Notes under the pieces: generated by a model | The model's input: the letters and a program-made list of their open reading frames with translations, nothing else | Told to the model about the DNA's origin: nothing | The model's database searches: none | Position numbers and translations under genes: made by a program | In this document: piece by piece, positions 14,473 to 17,248 of the stretch | Position numbering within the stretch: the first letter of the stretch is position 1 | How the letters are laid out: each line of letters opens with the position of its first letter | NCBI GenBank assembly: GCA_019243075.1 | Contig: JAFAUV010000329.1 | Location: 1 to 17,248 of the forward strand | Direction: 5' to 3' | Origin: Bradyrhizobium sp. | GTDB lineage: Bacteria > Pseudomonadota > Alphaproteobacteria > Rhizobiales > Xanthobacteraceae | DNA length: 17,248 bases

Positions 14473-15702
14473 ATGCTCGATTTCGAAGTCCCCACGGAGG
14501 CCAAGGCAATCCGCGAAAAGGTCCGCAAATTCGTCCATGACGAATGCATGCCGGCGGAAAAGGAGCTGGATTCCAGGCCGTTCGACGACGTGCTCGCGAA
14601 TTTGCGCAAGAAGGCGCGCGCGCAGGGGCTGTGGAATCCTTTCGTGCCAAAGGAATATGGCGGCATGGGGCTCGGCCCGCTCGCCAACGCGCTGGTGCAG
14701 ATGGAACTCGGCGAGAGCATGCTGGGCGCGCTGTCGATGAACACGCAAGGGCCCGACGACGCCTCGATCATGACCATCCTCGCCCATGGCACGGAATATC
14801 AGAAGGAGAAATTCCTGAAGCCGCTGCTCAATGGCGAGAAGCGCATCTGCTTCTCCATGACGGAGAAGGCCTCGGGCGCCGATGCCACGGGCATGCAGAC
14901 CCGTGCCGTGAAGGACGGCAATGAGAACTATATTCTCAACGGCGAGAAATGGTTCTCGTCGTCGGCGAGCGTCGCCGACATGGCGCTGGTGATGGCGATG
15001 ACCGATCCGGATGCGCCGCGCCACAAGCGCTACTCGACATTCATCGTCGAGCTGCCGAACCCCGGCTACAACATCAAGCGCAACATCAAGAACATGGCGA
15101 TCGAAGGCCCCTACGCCGACCATATCCATGGCGGCCATTCCGAGATCGAGATCAAGGATATGAAGGTGCCGGCCGACAATCTGCTCGGCGGCGAAGGCAA
15201 CGGCTTCAACATGGGCCAGCACCGCCTGGCCTATGGAAGGCTGCGCCACGGCATGCACAACATCGCCAAGGCCCAGCGCGCGCTGGACATGGCCACCGCG
15301 CGCGTCACCAACCGCTCCACCTTCGGCCAGCCGCTCGCCGACCGCCAGGCCGTGCAGTTCATGCTCGCCGAATGTGCAAGCCAGCTTTATATCGGCCGGC
15401 TGATGCTGCTCCATATCGCCTACAAGGCGGAGAAAGGCCTCGACTTCCGGCAGGAGAACTCGATCGCCAAAGTGTTTCTGGCGCATATGGTGCACCATGT
15501 GATCGACACTGCGATCCAGCTCCATGGCGCACTCGGCTTCTCCCAGGATACGCCGCTCGCCGCCTGGTACACCCAGGTGCGCTCGCAGCGCCTGGTCGAC
15601 GGTCCCGACGAAGTGCACAAATGGAAGGTCGGCCGCAACGTGATCAAGGCGTTCCGCGAGCACGGCACGACCGCGCTCGCCGCCGGCGGGGATTTGTTGT
15701 GA
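14473..15702 (+). CDS. Acyl-CoA dehydrogenase family protein, ACAD10/11-like
   Basis: This is a FAD-dependent enzyme expected to introduce a 2,3-double bond into an acyl-CoA, passing electrons to ETF. Its 409 residues cover the whole fold: N-terminal helical domain, middle beta domain with CFSMTEKASGADATGMQT (FAD/acyl contact) and NGEKWFSS, and C-terminal helical domain with YGRLRHGMHNIAKAQ and QLHGALGFSQDTPLAAWYTQVRS. At the place where medium-chain enzymes have the catalytic Glu-Gly of YEGT, this protein has D376-G377 in RLVDGPDEVH, the pattern of the ACAD10/11-like branch. The substrate is therefore likely unusual (branched, hydroxylated or long chain) rather than a standard beta-oxidation intermediate. 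The start is set by GAGGGA at 14462-14467. The gene has no co-directional partners, so its pathway is not shown by context. Confidence 0.93.
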   Translation: MLDFEVPTEAKAIREKVRKFVHDECMPAEKELDSRPFDDVLANLRKKARAQGLWNPFVPKEYGGMGLGPLANALVQMELGESMLGALSMNTQGPDDASIMTILAHGTEYQKEKFLKPLLNGEKRICFSMTEKASGADATGMQTRAVKDGNENYILNGEKWFSSSASVADMALVMAMTDPDAPRHKRYSTFIVELPNPGYNIKRNIKNMAIEGPYADHIHGGHSEIEIKDMKVPADNLLGGEGNGFNMGQHRLAYGRLRHGMHNIAKAQRALDMATARVTNRSTFGQPLADRQAVQFMLAECASQLYIGRLMLLHIAYKAEKGLDFRQENSIAKVFLAHMVHHVIDTAIQLHGALGFSQDTPLAAWYTQVRSQRLVDGPDEVHKWKVGRNVIKAFREHGTTALAAGGDLL

Positions 15703-15733
15703 GCCCGCCTCGCGCCAAATAACCGATCGTCAT

Positions 15734-15793
15734 CGCCGGGCTTGACCCGGCGTCCACGTTCGCGCGGACCCGTTGGCTTTGCCCACCCTAACG
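15734..15793. repeat. Hairpin and partial repeat at the acyl-CoA dehydrogenase/purD convergence
   Basis: CGCCGGG (15734-15740) pairs exactly with CCCGGCG (15746-15752) across CTTGA. This resembles the GGGCTTGACCCGG-type Bradyrhizobium repeat I recall. Beyond it, 15775-15793 read in complement begins CGTTAGGGTGGGCAAAG, which shares CGT-AGGGTGGG with the left end of the repeat at 10250. The pair sits between converging genes and may serve as a terminator for both. Confidence 0.6.
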
Positions 15794-15798
15794 ATCTG

Positions 15799-17076
15799 TC
15801 AGCCCGTCTCCGCTTCCACCGCCTGCCAGCCGATATCGCGACGGCAGAAGCCGTCGGGCCACTTGATGCGATCGATCGCCTGATAGGCGCGCGCCTGTGC
15901 TTCGGTGACGGTCTTGGCCGTGGCACAGACGTTCAGCACGCGGCCACCATTGGCAAGGATCGCACCGTCCCTGGCGAGCGTGCCGGCATGGAAGATTTCG
16001 ACGCCCTCGATTTTCGCGGCGGCATCGAGCCCGTCGATGCGCGTGCCCTTGGCGTGATCGCCGGGATAGCCCCTGGCGGCCATCACCACCGTGAGCGCAG
16101 CCTCGGCGTACCAGCGCAGATCGAAATGCTTCAATTCGCCGTCACAGGCGGCAAGCAACGCCGGCACGATGTCGCTCATCATCCGCAGCATCAGCACCTG
16201 GCATTCGGGATCGCCAAAGCGGACATTGTACTCGAACAGTTTTGGGCCCTGCCCGGTCAGCATGACGCCGGCATAGAGCACGCCGCGGAACGGCATGCCG
16301 CGCTGCTTCATGCCCGCCACCGTAGGCCCGATGATGCGCGACATGATCTGCTCGTGGATTTCGGGCGTGACAAACGGCGTCGGCGAATAGGCGCCCATGC
16401 CGCCGGTGTTCGGCCCCTGGTCGTGGTCGAACACGCGCTTGTGGTCCTGCGCACTGGCGAGCGGGATCGCGGTCTCGCCATCGCAGAGCGCGAAAAAAGA
16501 GATTTCGCGCCCCGACAAGAATTCCTCGATCACAACCTCGGCGCCGGCCGCGCCGAGCGCGCCCTCGAACATCATCGCGATCGCGGCTTCCGCTTCCGCC
16601 AGCGTCCTGGCGACCACGACGCCCTTGCCCCCAGCAAGGCCGTCGGCCTTGACCACGATCGGCGCACCCTGCGCGCGCACATAGCTGAGCGCACCGGCGG
16701 CGTTGTTGAAACGGCGATAGGCGCCGGTCGGAATATCGAACTCCCGGCAGAGATCCTTGGTAAAGCCCTTGGAGCCCTCGAGCCGGGCGGCCTCTCTGCC
16801 CGGCCCGAACGCCTTGATGCCGGCCGCCGCAAGCTCGTCGACGATGCCGGCCGCGAGCGGCGTCTCAGGGCCGACCACGACCAGTTCGACATGGTTTGCC
16901 TTGCAGAACGCGATCACGGCGGCGTGGTTGGCGACGTCGAGCGCGACGCATTCGGCCTCGCGCGCGATTCCCGCATTGCCAGGCGCGCACCACAGCTTGG
17001 TCACCAGCGGGGAAGCCGCGATCTTCCAGGCCAGGGCATGCTCGCGGCCGCCGGAACCGATCAGGAGGATGTGCAT
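15799..17076 (-). CDS. purD: Phosphoribosylamine-glycine ligase (GARS)
   Basis: PurD joins glycine to 5-phosphoribosylamine using ATP, the second step of purine synthesis. The product has 425 residues, close to the E. coli length. The N-terminus MHILLIGSGGREHALAWK is the family hallmark, followed by APGNAG, VGPETPLAAGI and the ATP-grasp domain with VVKADGLAGGKGVVVA, EEFLSGREIS, DHDQGPNTGGMGAYSP and EYNVRFGDPECQ (metal-binding end of ATP-grasp). The frame is open upstream to 17112, but the ATG at 17076 gives the conserved N-terminus; no strong Shine-Dalgarno site precedes it. The gene lies 62 bases after the regulator on the same strand and may be co-transcribed with it, though the functional link is unclear. 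Confidence 0.97.
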   Translation of the reverse strand: MHILLIGSGGREHALAWKIAASPLVTKLWCAPGNAGIAREAECVALDVANHAAVIAFCKANHVELVVVGPETPLAAGIVDELAAAGIKAFGPGREAARLEGSKGFTKDLCREFDIPTGAYRRFNNAAGALSYVRAQGAPIVVKADGLAGGKGVVVARTLAEAEAAIAMMFEGALGAAGAEVVIEEFLSGREISFFALCDGETAIPLASAQDHKRVFDHDQGPNTGGMGAYSPTPFVTPEIHEQIMSRIIGPTVAGMKQRGMPFRGVLYAGVMLTGQGPKLFEYNVRFGDPECQVLMLRMMSDIVPALLAACDGELKHFDLRWYAEAALTVVMAARGYPGDHAKGTRIDGLDAAAKIEGVEIFHAGTLARDGAILANGGRVLNVCATAKTVTEAQARAYQAIDRIKWPDGFCRRDIGWQAVEAETG

Positions 17077-17138
17077 GGGATTTCGGTTGCACGAATCCCC
17101 GCATCGCTGCAAGGGCTGGATGTCCTATCCACACACCC

Positions 17139-17248
17139 TCACTTCTCCCCCGCCGAGGCCGCGATGATCTCCTGCAAGGTCGCGACATGGCGGGCGAAGG
17201 CGCCGCGGCCGGCGGCGGTGGCGGTCACCGTGGTCTGCGGCTTCCTGC
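17139..17248 (-). CDS. C-terminal end of a winged-helix transcriptional regulator (cut by window end)
   Basis: Only the last 35 residues and the stop are visible on the minus strand. They read RKPQTTVTATAAGRGAFARH, followed by a helix VATLQEIIAASAGEK. The arrangement RKP-(Q/R)-T..T..GR.AF..H...LQ.I matches the wing and final helix of small MarR-like winged-helix proteins (HTH_34 type), where the RKP segment forms the wing. The assignment rests on this short tail only. It lies upstream of purD in the same direction. Confidence 0.55.
   Translation of the reverse strand, partial: RKPQTTVTATAAGRGAFARHVATLQEIIAASAGEK

Overview
The window looks like chromosomal core DNA of a Bradyrhizobium/Rhodopseudomonas-type alphaproteobacterium (Nitrobacteraceae). 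The reasons are high GC content, an alphaproteobacterial IleRS with a degenerate C-terminus, an endonuclease-type MutL, a dehalogenase whose residue numbering matches (from memory) the Rhodopseudomonas palustris fluoroacetate dehalogenase RPA1163, and intergenic palindromes of families I recognise from Bradyrhizobium genomes. The genus is an inference; no search was run.

Layout, left to right. A truncated minus-strand gene of unknown function (1-181) diverges from a plus-strand run: ileS (isoleucyl-tRNA synthetase), lspA (lipoprotein signal peptidase), a secreted protein of unknown function, two adjacent M16 peptidase genes (one with the zinc site, one without), arfB (ribosome rescue hydrolase) and mutL (mismatch repair). 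The minus-strand pair rluB-rsmD, both rRNA-modifying, converges on mutL, and rluB diverges from tadA (tRNA A34 deaminase). A fluoroacetate-dehalogenase-like alpha/beta hydrolase (minus) converges on tadA and diverges from an acyl-CoA dehydrogenase (plus). The latter converges on purD (minus). Upstream of purD is the C-terminal end of a winged-helix regulator, cut by the window edge.

The genes group loosely. ileS, tadA, rluB, rsmD and arfB serve translation. lspA, the secreted protein and the M16 pair act at the envelope or in the periplasm. mutL and purD serve DNA repair and purine synthesis. The hydrolase and the acyl-CoA dehydrogenase are metabolic and probably unrelated to each other. The main 3' junctions (ileS-lspA, mutL/rsmD, tadA/hydrolase, acyl-CoA dehydrogenase/purD) carry palindromic repeat elements, and one of them supplies the rsmD stop codon.

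I see no phage, insertion sequence, CRISPR, tRNA or rRNA gene, and no convincing new multigene system. The most interesting points are the complete defluorinase active site, the roughly 300-residue charged disordered head of RluB, the split catalytic/non-catalytic M16 pair beside an unknown secreted protein, and the lost cysteines of the IleRS zinc ribbon.
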